A stretch of 61,234 bases of DNA from Pseudomonas fluorescens (GTDB lineage Bacteria; Pseudomonadota; Gammaproteobacteria; Pseudomonadales; Pseudomonadaceae). The first letter of the stretch is position 1. Each line of letters begins with the position of its first letter. The notes beneath the pieces were generated by a model. It had not been told where the DNA came from. It saw only the letters and a list, made by a program, of their open reading frames with translations, and made no database searches. Made by a program: the position numbers and the translations under genes. Positions 47,966 through 57,500 of this stretch are shown piece by piece. The stretch spans positions 1-61,234 of the forward strand of contig NZ_JAGGOG010000034.1 of assembly GCF_018614655.1 (NCBI RefSeq), written 5' to 3'.

Positions 47966-48352
47966 TTAGCCCACGTCCACCGGCGACAAGCCCACCTGAG
48001 CCTGCCCACGCTTGATGATCTGTGGGATCACCACCAGACACACCCCAAACAGGATGGCCCCCACGATGTGACCGGTCTTGATGTGGGGATTGTCTTTCTT
48101 GTTCCAGGCTGCAATTACCCCGCCAATCACAGCGAGTACGCCAACAAATTGAGCCCCCGTCAGCGCCGATTTTTGCAACGACTTGGCGCCCTCAGCCGCC
48201 GAATCGCCCATACCGGCAAAATCGTCACCTGCAAAAGCCAGTACGGGATTGGCGGCCGCTACGGCCAATAACCCCTTCATCACCCGCTGTCGCAGCCCAT
48301 CTTTAAAAATGGTGACGCGCACAGCAGCCCACAGCAACCTGTCTTTGGACAT
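47966..48352 (-). CDS. traR: TraR-like conjugal transfer membrane protein
   Basis: A 128-residue protein from the ATG at 48352 (AAGGAG 6 bases upstream). A hydrophobic segment or signal (GLLAVAAANPVLAFAG) precedes two further helices (ALTGAQFVGVLAVIGGVIAA, IVGAILFGVCLVVIPQII). The size, topology and place after traQ identify the IncI TraR type. It is thought to be part of the inner-membrane complex. Confidence 0.82.
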   Translation of the reverse strand: MSKDRLLWAAVRVTIFKDGLRQRVMKGLLAVAAANPVLAFAGDDFAGMGDSAAEGAKSLQKSALTGAQFVGVLAVIGGVIAAWNKKDNPHIKTGHIVGAILFGVCLVVIPQIIKRGQAQVGLSPVDVG

Positions 48353-48428
48353 GGCCAACTCCTTATTGATTGATCAGTTCGATGTAACGATTAAAGGTGC
48401 GCTTAAGCGCGTTAGATTCCCGGCCGGC

Positions 48429-48971
48429 TTAGAGCATGCCGAGAGACTTTTGCAGGGCGCTCAGCAGATACGGACTGCATACGCAAAAAACGCCCAGGAC
48501 AAACTTGAGGGTACCGCTGGACACATCCTGACTGGCCGTAAGCCCCGAATGCCCATCCTTGAGCGAGCGCTTCCAGGCGAGCATGCCTTGCAAGGCAAAA
48601 AATACGCCCAGCATCCGCACCAGACTCAACACTGCGTTGGCCGCGTCCGCAGCAACACCAAAGGTGCCCACGTCCACGTAGCTGATCGCATCGAAGGTCG
48701 CGCCTTGCCAGCCAAACTGGCGAGCCGCAGCGCCGATCATCTGATCGAGGCCTGCCAATCCACCACACAGCAACAACACGGCAATCACCTTGCCGGCGCT
48801 CTGCGACTGGCCGGGGGCTTTACGGGCGGCACTGGCATTGGCAGCCAGGTAGGTCAGCGCACCCGTGACGGCAAAAAAACCACCCAGCGTGAACGCCAGA
48901 TTGACGAAAGACCCCAGCAGGTTGTGGGACAGGTTAACCAACATTTGAATCGCATCATTTCCACCACCCAT
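48429..48971 (-). CDS. traQ: TraQ-like conjugal transfer membrane protein
   Basis: A 180-residue polytopic protein with four likely transmembrane helices (LLGSFVNLAFTLGGFFAVTG, VIAVLLLCGGLAGLDQMIG, NAVLSLVRMLGVFFALQGML, FVLGVFCVCSPYLL). It follows traP and precedes traR as in R64. The function in the complex is not defined; it is related in size and topology to small Dot/Icm membrane proteins. Confidence 0.83.
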   Translation of the reverse strand: MGGGNDAIQMLVNLSHNLLGSFVNLAFTLGGFFAVTGALTYLAANASAARKAPGQSQSAGKVIAVLLLCGGLAGLDQMIGAAARQFGWQGATFDAISYVDVGTFGVAADAANAVLSLVRMLGVFFALQGMLAWKRSLKDGHSGLTASQDVSSGTLKFVLGVFCVCSPYLLSALQKSLGML

Positions 48972-48979
48972 GGCTCACC

Positions 48980-49696
48980 TCACCTAAGTGTGCCGGCGCT
49001 GGTGTGCACTTCACGGGTTTGAGCATCGATACCGGTCACGGTCACGGTCCCCACTTGATCCCCTGCTTTCACCGCCCAGGTTCTGTCCTGCCAATACACC
49101 CAGGCCATGCCGTTTTGCACCGCTTCCACGCGCATACCGCTCAGCGGCGATCGGACACGAGCTGCAGGTTTGGCTGCACGTTGTGTGGATGCCTGTGCAG
49201 CGGGTCGCCCCTCCAGGGAAGACAAGCGGGCCGATAGCACACTGAGTTGCGCTTGAGCCTCGGTCAGTTGCTGCTGTTGGAACGTCATTCCCGCCCCTTG
49301 AGACTTGACCGTTTCCGACAAGCGTCCGATGGCAGTTCGGTTGGTTTCCGCGTAACTGCGAACACCACCGATCATGGCCGCCACCTCATCTTTAAACTGG
49401 CTCCCTCCTGCATTAGAGGTGGTCAGTAACTGGGGTTTCGTTCCAGTCCCTTCGGTGGTAATGGGCTGCTCGTCGTGATCTTCCCGAAAAGCCAACTGAT
49501 TCACCGAGGGGGTGCTGTCGGGGGCAAACAAGTACCAGCCGGCACCCATCACGATCAGCACAACCCCGATCAGCAAGGGCAATGAAAGCCCCACGATAAT
49601 CGGACGTCGCCAAACACCATGACCGGCTGATGGGGAAGAAGGTTCCGACACAACCGGCGACACCCTGTCTTCTGCTGTAGCACTAAACTCGCTCAT
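48980..49696 (-). CDS. traP: TraP/DotF (IcmG)-like bitopic protein
   Basis: A 238-residue protein whose ATG at 49696 shares a base with the traO stop (TAATG). A cytoplasmic N-terminus is followed by one transmembrane helix (about 38-58, LPLLIGVVLIVMGAGWYLF), a coiled coil (QQQQLTEAQAQLSVLSARLS) and a small beta-rich C-terminal domain. This is the DotF layout. DotF associates with the DotG/DotH core complex. Confidence 0.85.
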   Translation of the reverse strand: MSEFSATAEDRVSPVVSEPSSPSAGHGVWRRPIIVGLSLPLLIGVVLIVMGAGWYLFAPDSTPSVNQLAFREDHDEQPITTEGTGTKPQLLTTSNAGGSQFKDEVAAMIGGVRSYAETNRTAIGRLSETVKSQGAGMTFQQQQLTEAQAQLSVLSARLSSLEGRPAAQASTQRAAKPAARVRSPLSGMRVEAVQNGMAWVYWQDRTWAVKAGDQVGTVTVTGIDAQTREVHTSAGTLR

Positions 49697-51069
49697 TATT
49701 GATTCTCCTGTAGCCTGCGTTGCGCCTCGATCCGCGCCTGCGTCTGCGCACGCCATTGATCCGCAGACTGAGGCTGGGTTGGGGCCTGGGGTTGAGGTTG
49801 TGTCGCCATTACTGCCTGAGCCGGAACAGCAGATTGCACCGATTCCCCGTTCCGCCCTGGAGCAATTGCATCGCCGGCATACACGCCGCGCATGAACTGG
49901 ATTGCTACCACCTGGCCCTTGAACACGTTCACTTGGGTAGCTGGGGTACGGGCGGCATCCGCCGTCAGCACTCTGGCCGCTTGACTCGCGGCGCCGCCAA
50001 GAATGGCGCCTGCCACCGCTGTTCCATCCGGCGTTTCAGGTCGTGCAACCTGCGTACTGAACCCATTACTCACCACCTGAGTGTTGGCTTGGGTGTACAT
50101 GTCGCTGATATTGCCGATACCACCCAGTATTGCCGGCAAGACAATGCGCGACATGTAACGGTGGTTCACCTCGGAGGCCACGTTGGCCAATAGGGTGTCG
50201 TCTTGAAGTGCATAGGCATCCACTTTGTAGTTGATACCCTTGAAGGCCATTTCAGTGAAGTGGATGACCACCCCATCGCCCTGCAATCTGGATCCGTCAG
50301 GTGCCTTTAACACCGCACCGGCATAGGGCCCGGACAACTTGCCAAGAACCGGCGTGGTGCTGTTGTCGGAATCCACACCGATATCAATAACCCCTGCTCC
50401 CCGCCAATACGGTGGCACGACCTCAACGGCGGAGTAAGGCGCATCAGCACCGGACTTCATGGCGGCTGTTTGTAGCCTGGCGCCACCTGGAAGACTTTCA
50501 CTCCAGCGGGCATAGCTGCTTGTAGCAACCGCCATCGTGCCGCCAGAACCGCTTCCACCGCTCGCCCCCCCGATCACCTCGGCCACCTGCAGGCCGCTGG
50601 ATCGCTTTTCTTCCTTTACCGTCGGATTGATGCGAGCCAGCAACTTGTTCAATGCCTTCTGACGTGGATCGTCCTTTTGGTCCCCGCTTTTTGAGGTCTG
50701 CTGTTGGCTGTTGCTATTGCGTCGGGACGTGGTTTCCTTCTGGGTGGCGGGCTTGGCGACCGATACAGGCGTTGCCACCGCCTGTTGCTCCATCGGGATA
50801 CTGGCAATAAAGCTGTTGTTTTGGCTTTTAGCCGCTGCGGCCCCGTTCTGGTTGAACTGGTCTAACAACGCACGGTAAGCCGGGCTTTCAGTGCTGTTGG
50901 TGCGTGAAGCCACCGACACCCGAGTGAGGTCAAGCCGTGATTGTTCCGGTGGAGGACTGGCGAGCCAGGTCCATAGGAAATAGCTGCCCCCCGCGACAGC
51001 TACCACCGACATAGTAATCAGCCCCACAGTAAGTTTTAGGTCACGTTTTGCATCGTTTTCGTTTGCCAT
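49696..51069 (-). CDS. traO: TraO/DotG (IcmE) core channel protein with VirB10-like domain
   Basis: A 457-residue protein. A transmembrane helix near the N-terminus (about 13-36, LTVGLITMSVVAVAGGSYFL) and a long polar spacer with a Gly/Ser-rich stretch precede the C-terminal TrbI/VirB10-like domain. That domain includes GKLSGPYAGAVLKAPDGSRL and AFKGINYKVDAYALQDDTLL. DotG spans the periplasm and lines the channel. It is much shorter than Legionella DotG, which has many inserted repeats. Confidence 0.92.
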   Translation of the reverse strand: MANENDAKRDLKLTVGLITMSVVAVAGGSYFLWTWLASPPPEQSRLDLTRVSVASRTNSTESPAYRALLDQFNQNGAAAAKSQNNSFIASIPMEQQAVATPVSVAKPATQKETTSRRNSNSQQQTSKSGDQKDDPRQKALNKLLARINPTVKEEKRSSGLQVAEVIGGASGGSGSGGTMAVATSSYARWSESLPGGARLQTAAMKSGADAPYSAVEVVPPYWRGAGVIDIGVDSDNSTTPVLGKLSGPYAGAVLKAPDGSRLQGDGVVIHFTEMAFKGINYKVDAYALQDDTLLANVASEVNHRYMSRIVLPAILGGIGNISDMYTQANTQVVSNGFSTQVARPETPDGTAVAGAILGGAASQAARVLTADAARTPATQVNVFKGQVVAIQFMRGVYAGDAIAPGRNGESVQSAVPAQAVMATQPQPQAPTQPQSADQWRAQTQARIEAQRRLQENQ

Positions 51070-51078
51070 GATGATCCG

Positions 51079-52173
51079 TTACTCCAAGGCCACGTTGAGC
51101 GCAGCTGTTTGGCCCATTACCGAGAACGATACGTAGGGCGTTACTGGCAATTTCCATAGGTGAGTGCCGTCTGCCGACGACAACGTTGCCTCGAACTCAT
51201 CTCGGATATCGGCCCGCGTGCGGATATACAGGTCATCGCCTAATTGCCAGACAGCTGTGTCTGGTACTGTGCCAGTCGTTTTCAGACGCCGGGCTTCCTT
51301 GGGGGGAATGCCATCCAGGAAGGCTTGCAATAGGCGGTCATGCAGGCCGATACGGATTTCCGGCGCGGCACCCGGTAGAGCAGCAGGCCCCCGGCCGGGG
51401 ACGCGCATGTCCAGGCGGCTATCCACTGTCCAGGTGCCCGCTTTGGTATCGGGCTCCCCGCTGGTGACGTTAAGCACAATTGGCACGGCCAGCCCTTCCA
51501 GGTAGACAGTGACGTTGCCACTGCTGAAGGGCTTGTTGGCCAGCACTATCATCACAGGACTGTTGGGTATCCAATACGCGGTAAAGTCAGGATTGCCGCT
51601 AATAGGCGCTGCACCCAGCTTCCAAGGTGCGCCGGTACTGTCCATCCAGCTCAACGAACTGGGGTAGTTCACGGCAGTGCGTATCAACGGCAAGCTGGCT
51701 CCAGGTGACAAATTCACGGTCAGTGCGCTGATCCTTGGCACCACAGTGACCTGCGGTGCGTCGATCGCCTGGTTGATATCCTGGACCTGCCCCCGTAACT
51801 GCCGAATCTCTTGCGGGGTCAGGGGTGAGATTGTCTCCCGTGCTTGCTGAAACAGTGCAGACGGCACCGGCGGCGGTAACGGATCGTTGCCCGAAGGCGC
51901 CGGGGCTGCTGCGGTTCTGCCTGGATCTGGAGCTGCTGCTGCCGGATTGGGAACGTTGACTGCCGGCGCAGCGGGGGTCAGTGAAACACCCGATACCCAG
52001 CCCGAAGGCGCCGCCGTACTGAGCTGAGGCGCAGCTGTGGGTGCAGTTGCCGTAGTTTGCGGTACTGGAGCTGCTGCGGATGCTGTCGGTGCCGCCTGCG
52101 GGCTGGCGGTTTCATCCGCCCAGGCGTATCCGCCTGCTGCCAGCCATAAGGCGAGCGCAATAGTGGTTTTCAT
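51079..52173 (-). CDS. traN: TraN/DotH (IcmK) outer-membrane core protein
   Basis: A 364-residue protein from the ATG at 52173 (GAGGAA upstream). A signal peptide (TIALALWLAAGGYAWA) is followed by an Ala/Pro-rich region to about 110. The conserved DotH domain includes VVPRISALTVNLSPGASLPL, IRTAVNYPSSLSWMDSTGAP and NKPFSSGNVTVYLEGLAVPI. With DotC and DotD it forms the outer-membrane ring. Confidence 0.92.
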   Translation of the reverse strand: MKTTIALALWLAAGGYAWADETASPQAAPTASAAAPVPQTTATAPTAAPQLSTAAPSGWVSGVSLTPAAPAVNVPNPAAAAPDPGRTAAAPAPSGNDPLPPPVPSALFQQARETISPLTPQEIRQLRGQVQDINQAIDAPQVTVVPRISALTVNLSPGASLPLIRTAVNYPSSLSWMDSTGAPWKLGAAPISGNPDFTAYWIPNSPVMIVLANKPFSSGNVTVYLEGLAVPIVLNVTSGEPDTKAGTWTVDSRLDMRVPGRGPAALPGAAPEIRIGLHDRLLQAFLDGIPPKEARRLKTTGTVPDTAVWQLGDDLYIRTRADIRDEFEATLSSADGTHLWKLPVTPYVSFSVMGQTAALNVALE

Positions 52174-52284
52174 GGGATTTCCTCGTGACACCGAAGACCG
52201 AGCGGTCAACGTGTGTAAAGCATGTCAGTGGCCTGAGCGTTTAATTTTACGGGAACATTACGCTGGGATTAGGCAGGCTAGGAC

Positions 52285-52506
52285 TCACTCGATGGCTATG
52301 TTCGAGTTGAGAGTCCCACGCCCTTGTCTGAGAAACCCCCTCGCCTGTGCATAGTTGTCTTGATCGAGCGCCTTCATGACATGCGCCAAACCACTGGCCG
52401 CGCGGAGTTTATCTATACGGCCAGCCTTGTAGTCATCGAGAACATGACCGATGAAGGCCATCATGTTTTCACAATCACCAGGGGTCAGCTCTGCGTCTTT
52501 TACCAT
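52285..52506 (-). CDS. Small hypothetical protein in the traM-traN gap
   Basis: The 73-residue helical product starts at 52506, fixed by AGGAGG 8 bases upstream. It contains CENMMAFIGHVLDDYKAGRI and HVMKALDQDNYAQARGFLR. The function is unknown; it is one of four small genes inserted between traM and traN compared with R64. Confidence 0.68.
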   Translation of the reverse strand: MVKDAELTPGDCENMMAFIGHVLDDYKAGRIDKLRAASGLAHVMKALDQDNYAQARGFLRQGRGTLNSNIAIE

Positions 52507-52542
52507 TGCGATGCCTCCTATCAATGCACTTGAGTCACAGGG

Positions 52543-52740
52543 TTATTTAATCTGTCCCTGCCGGGCAGCCTGCTGCTTTTGCAGTGCAATCGACTCAGCC
52601 TGGTTGGCCTGTATCCGCACCAAGGACGCATTGATGGACGCAAGCTGGCGAGTTTGTTGTTCAGTCTGCGAAGGGGATACGCAGCCACCCAGAATCAGCA
52701 GCGTCATGGCTGACACCGCAAGAGAGATAGTGATTTTCAT
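52543..52740 (-). CDS. Small lipoprotein
   Basis: The product has 65 residues with a lipobox LILGGC (Cys20) followed by a helical, Gln/Ala-rich mature part (TRQLASINASLVRIQANQAE) likely to coil. A small lipoprotein inside a transfer operon may be an exclusion or scaffold factor. That is inference only. Confidence 0.7.
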   Translation of the reverse strand: MKITISLAVSAMTLLILGGCVSPSQTEQQTRQLASINASLVRIQANQAESIALQKQQAARQGQIK

Positions 52741-52779
52741 GATTGAGTCTTCCGAAATGAGTGTTGAAGAGCCTGAGAA

Positions 52780-53037
52780 TTAGTGGTTGGCTTTTTCAGT
52801 CCGATTACGGACCTTTTCGGTCAACGACGCCTGTATTGTCATGCGTTGACGATACAGCGCCACGCCGGTAGCCAATGCAATGACAATCGCGACGAGCCCC
52901 ACGTCAACGTAACCGCTCAGCTTGCACGCAAACCCCACAACGGTCGCTATAACAAAAACCACTGTTTTTATTGGGGCGACTTCAATGAGAGCGGCATTTA
53001 GATCAGGTAGTGTTGGTTTATCAGCATCAACTGGCAT
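52780..53037 (-). CDS. Small two-helix membrane protein
   Basis: The product has 85 residues with two transmembrane helices (IKTVVFVIATVVGFACKLSG and VGLVAIVIALATGVALYRQR) and a basic C-terminus. It sits in the traM-traN insertion. The function is unknown. Confidence 0.68.
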   Translation of the reverse strand: MPVDADKPTLPDLNAALIEVAPIKTVVFVIATVVGFACKLSGYVDVGLVAIVIALATGVALYRQRMTIQASLTEKVRNRTEKANH

Positions 53038-53089
53038 GTTATTTCCCCTAGATTTTTATCAATATTTGCTGAGTAGTAAGTGTTGTTGG

Positions 53090-53446
53090 CTATTCAATTT
53101 CCTTTTCATTGAGGTCATTGATAACACCCGTGAATGCAGCGTCAGCACGATCTCGGAACACCACACGCCAAAACATCTGCCATGGATTTATGCCAACGAC
53201 CGTGAAGGTAAGGACCGTTGAAAGGACTCCTGTGATGGGAGCGGCTCCGCCTCGGCGAAATGCAATCTCGCAGACACAAAAAAGACACGCGGTTTTTATC
53301 ATTGCGCCCATCACGCTCGCTCCTTGAGCACCCCATACCTTTGGATCATGCAGCGAACGCTTGAACTCCGCCTTTTGTGCTGCTCGTGCTAAGTCCCACC
53401 GACGCTGTATTTCTTCCTCGCTTCGCTCATGCACAAATTTGGGCAT
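53090..53446 (-). CDS. Small membrane-associated hypothetical protein
   Basis: The 118-residue product starts at 53446 behind GAGGAG. A charged N-terminus (ERSEEEIQRRWDLARAAQKA) is followed by hydrophobic segments (GAMIKTACLFCVCEIAF, ITGVLSTVLTFTVVGINPW). It directly follows traM. The family is not recognised. Confidence 0.66.
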   Translation of the reverse strand: MPKFVHERSEEEIQRRWDLARAAQKAEFKRSLHDPKVWGAQGASVMGAMIKTACLFCVCEIAFRRGGAAPITGVLSTVLTFTVVGINPWQMFWRVVFRDRADAAFTGVINDLNEKEIE

Positions 53447-53460
53447 CACAGCTCCTCGTT

Positions 53461-54168
53461 TTAATTGGTGTTGCTGGTGATGACCTGGGTCACTTCCAAC
53501 CCTGCGTTTTTCACCCGCACGTCGGTGCGCTGGATGCGCTGGGTGAAGAAGAAGTGCAACGGCGGGCTGCCAGACTGTTGCCCGTGCAATTTCAGCGTGA
53601 CCGGGTACTGAAACTCCCACACATACCGCCCGCCCAATTCGCCTTTGCTGCGAATTACCCCGGGGCCCACATCGACCGAAAGGTTCATGCGCTGTTCCTT
53701 GACCGCCTTTAGCACGTTCGAAGTCGTCAGGGCCTTGTAGTAGTCCTGGAAACCTACTTCGGAATAGCGCGGTCCGAGGCGGGTCATCTGGTCGCGGTAA
53801 TGCACAAAGTCCAGGGTGAAGCTCTCGCGGATCGTGTCAGCACCAAACGCGGCCACGTCGCTCATGCCAAATCCAGGCTTATCCAGCGGAATGACCTTGG
53901 TAACTCGCCCATTTTCAGTGGTGAAGTACTTCACGTCGGGATTCGCGACTTTCCAGCCAAGAAACCCATTAATGCTCACCGACAACACCAGAGCCGGGCC
54001 AAGCCACAGCACGGCCGTCAGACAGCGGTGGGCAAACGCGGCACCAAGCTCCCGTTTTTTATGTGCCCTTACCGCGTGCTTAAAAGTCTCTTCATCCGCC
54101 GCCGACACTGTATTGGGCTCGACAGGCGGTTGATCTGCCTGCACCGCGTTATCAGGTAATGAGCTCAC
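53461..54168 (-). CDS. traM: TraM/DotI (IcmL) inner-membrane protein
   Basis: A 235-residue bitopic protein. The transmembrane helix is at about 48-70 (LTAVLWLGPALVLSVSINGF) and the periplasmic IcmL domain follows (YFTTENGRVTKVIPLDKPGF; FTLDFVHYRDQMTRLGPRYS; RVKNAGLEVTQVITSNTN). DotI forms an inner-membrane subcomplex that resembles VirB8. Its start overlaps the traL stop (ATGA). Confidence 0.92.
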   Translation of the reverse strand: MSSLPDNAVQADQPPVEPNTVSAADEETFKHAVRAHKKRELGAAFAHRCLTAVLWLGPALVLSVSINGFLGWKVANPDVKYFTTENGRVTKVIPLDKPGFGMSDVAAFGADTIRESFTLDFVHYRDQMTRLGPRYSEVGFQDYYKALTTSNVLKAVKEQRMNLSVDVGPGVIRSKGELGGRYVWEFQYPVTLKLHGQQSGSPPLHFFFTQRIQRTDVRVKNAGLEVTQVITSNTN

Positions 54169-54521
54169 AACAAACCTCCTTGAGACCGCCAGGGATCAAT
54201 GGTGCTAGGGATATGGCTATTGATTTTGTCCACCGCTGCTTGGCATATCTGATCGGCTAACTGGTTCAGCAGATCGGACAGACTCGGGAATGAGGGCAAG
54301 CTGATGCTGGTGGTGCGAATACGTGCCAAGCAGTCCTGGAGTTCATCGGAGACAGTGCGCTCACGCTCTGCCCATACATCCGAAGCTCTTTTGGCTTGCT
54401 CGTAACCGGCTTGGCTGCCTGCGCTGGCCGCTTGTCCTGAGCGGCAAACCGCTGCATTTCCCACAACTGGCAAGCAGCACAAAGCCGTCAGCAGTGCTGC
54501 GCACATGCTTTTCTTGAACAT
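54165..54521 (-). CDS. traL: TraL-like secreted conjugal transfer protein
   Basis: A 118-residue protein from the ATG at 54521 (AAGGT 8 bases upstream). It has a signal peptide (CAALLTALCCLPVVGNA) and then a helical mature region with Cys residues (VCRSG, LQDCLAR, ADQICQA). It stands between the sog-like gene and traM, where R64 has traL. A longer reading to 54695 has no binding site. The exact role is unknown. Confidence 0.75.
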   Translation of the reverse strand: MFKKSMCAALLTALCCLPVVGNAAVCRSGQAASAGSQAGYEQAKRASDVWAERERTVSDELQDCLARIRTTSISLPSFPSLSDLLNQLADQICQAAVDKINSHIPSTIDPWRSQGGLL

Positions 54522-54555
54522 GGTGAGTACCTTTGCTGTTAGCGTTTTTTCTTGC

Positions 54556-57500
54556 TCACGCCGGGCGTGGATCGCTCGGCTGTGCTGCCGGTGCCGCTGT
54601 GGGTGCTGACTTTGGGAGGGTGTTGTCCTCCTTCCAGCGCTCATCAAAGCCCAACCGGGCATGCAAGGCGGGAGGAATCTCGGCAGGCGCATCAAGCTTG
54701 GCGATACGCGTTACGTTGTCGCCTTCAAGCTTGAAGGCAATGTTTTCCCGAGAAACTGGCACACCGCCTGAGCGGTTAATGGCATTGCCCGTGCCAATAG
54801 GCACAAGCCCCTCTGGTGTAATGGCGTTAAACACCATTGCCGGCGCATCCTGAGTACCCGGCAAGCTAACCAACACATGCTGGAACTCATTGCCTTGACG
54901 CACCACACCTTGCAAGTAGGGGCCATCACCGCGCACCAGGAGCATGTCCAAGTGCCCGTCCTGCGACCAACTACTGATTACCGGTTGCCCTGCTGACCTT
55001 TTCGGGTCTATCGCCGGACGTTGCGCCGACAGTTCATCCCCTGCCTTTGCACTGCCCTGGCCGTTTGGGGTCATCCAGTACAGGCCTTGAACCGGCGGTG
55101 TGGGTACTGGCACGTCCAGTCCAAGCCGGTTAATCACAGTCTGTTGCACTACGGCGAATCGGGCTGCGTCATAAGGAGCCAGTTTTACCCCCTCATCCTG
55201 ACCGGTACGTACCGTTGCAGCACCCTTCACGGTGAGTGCCCATTGGTTACGATGGGCGCTCTTGTCCTCGTAACGCATCGTGGCGCCTTGCTCATTCTTT
55301 ACAGGCACCTTGACCACCACCGCCTCTTTACCCAGCCACTGCAATGTCACCAGTTTTCCTGGTTGGACACGGGTTTCGCGCATCAACCCCGCCAGTTCCT
55401 TACCCCAAAAGGTCTGCATACCGGTTTTGGTGCGCAGCTTGATATAGGTAGACGGGTCATTGTTTTTGTCAAAGTGGTACGGTGCTGTTCCGCACTCCAT
55501 CACCTTCCCAACGACGCGATCTTTTGCCTTTTCAGCGGGTTGATGAATCTCCGCAGAAAGCCCTTGAGGCTGGGCAACGACATTTTCAGGTCCAGGCTCA
55601 GCCACTCGATTTGGTGCGGCAGGCTGTGATGCGATGGCCATCTTTTCAACCTCAAGCACCGGCGCCGTTTGAGGTTGTGCTGGTACCGGCTCTGGCACCG
55701 GTTCGCTATGCTGAGTAGGAGCCGGACCGAATGCCGGCGGCGCCTCACCGGCAATAGCATCGGGCACTACAGGTTCTGCCGTCAGAGCTTTACGAGCATC
55801 ATTCAGCAATGCCCGTTGAACGGGGTTTTTCATCTCAACGTTGATTTGATGCTGCGCAATCAAGCCGATCGCCTTGGCCTTGAACTCGTCACTGCCGGTC
55901 AGTTCGATGCTGCCTCGATAAAACTGCGCGGCCATAAGCAGGGCCGCGATGATTTTTTCATCATGTTGACCTGCCCCTGTGGCCATTTCCAAACGGTTGC
56001 CACGGTCCACAAACGCAGGTTCGCCATCAAGCGTATATAGGGTCTGGCTGTCGCTTTGCTTCTCCCAGGCAATCCGCGTCAACAACGCGTCCTTGTCGAT
56101 GTGACTGGCCTGTGGTTCAACCTCCGTTCCGCTGGGTCGTAGCGCACCCACCAGGATTGCATCCACTTCGCTCCCAGCGGCCGGCGATGTTTCATTGCCG
56201 GTTTCGCTTGATGGCCGGAACGCCGGAACCGGATCATCAGAAGCCGCAGGGTCCGCTTGCTCCAGAGTTTGTGCTGACGGCGCTGGCTCCAGGACCATGC
56301 TCAATTGCTCCTCGGCTCGCCGTTGTGAACGCGTCGTTTCATCAGCGACAGGCACTGGCTCCGGTTTTACTTCGACAGCTGCAGGTTCGCCGTTGTGAGT
56401 GAAAGCCAGCGGCGCCGGTGCTGCTATAACTGGTGACTCCGGTTCAACCGGGGCCGTTGGCTGCTCGGCCTGTGGTTGTGGCTGGAAGCGCTCTAGGTCA
56501 ATCGTGGCCGGTTCACCGTTGTGAGTGAAGGACAGCAGCGTGGGCACTCCTTTCTTCTCTGCGTCCATCTCAATTGAGCCTCGCACAGCGGCTTTTTGAT
56601 CCTCCATGTCGATTGATATTTCGCGATGCATCTGAGCGCCGTCATAGATGGTCTGCACCTCTCCACCAGGGTACAGAGTCGTATAAATTGGGGTACTGCC
56701 GCCTTGAGGATCGGTGTAGTCAATTTCCAGGTTGGACACGTCGTAAGGCAGATCAAGATGGGGCACATAACCATGGCGCTCTGCTTCTGCCTTCAATGCC
56801 ACCCAGCTATCAATTATTGAATGACCACCGCCAGACTTGGCGATGTCTTCCGCCAGCAATGTCGCGACTTCAAGGGAAAGAGATTGCCCCGCCTGATTTT
56901 CCAGCTGCAAGTGCTGGGCTGTTTTAACTGACGGTACTGAATTACCACCGCCAGACTTGACCTGGTCCTCCAGCAACTCTGCGGCCACTTCAGGGGAGAA
57001 CTCCGACACTGACTGGCTCACACCCAAAGACGCCGGTTGGCCCATATGGGTGAAGGTCAGCGGCGCCGGGACGACCGGTAATTCCAGTTCAACCTGTGCC
57101 GCTGGTGGTTCGACCTGCGGTTGCGGCTGGAAACGCTCAAGGTCAATCGTGGCCGGCTCGCCGTTGTGGGTGAAGGTCAACGGCTGTGGAGCCGCGGGTG
57201 GTAATACGGAGTCTACAAGGGCTGAGGTTGCAGCCGGTTCTAGAGCAGCTTTCTCTTCCTGCATGGTGGGCACCTCATTTTCATGGGCCAATACCGGGCC
57301 AATCTGGCTGCGCAGGGCATCCAGACCTCGGGATTGGTGAAGGTCGTTAAAGTCGGTCAGGCCAAGGGCCTTTTCTTCATCAGTGAATGCGGGGTACAGC
57401 ACCTGACCGCCGACCTGCTCAGCCGCCGCAGTGGCCATCAACAACCCCTTGTTCTGCTCTTTGGCGTGATCGAGGTCCGCCAAGAACACATGCCGGTTAT

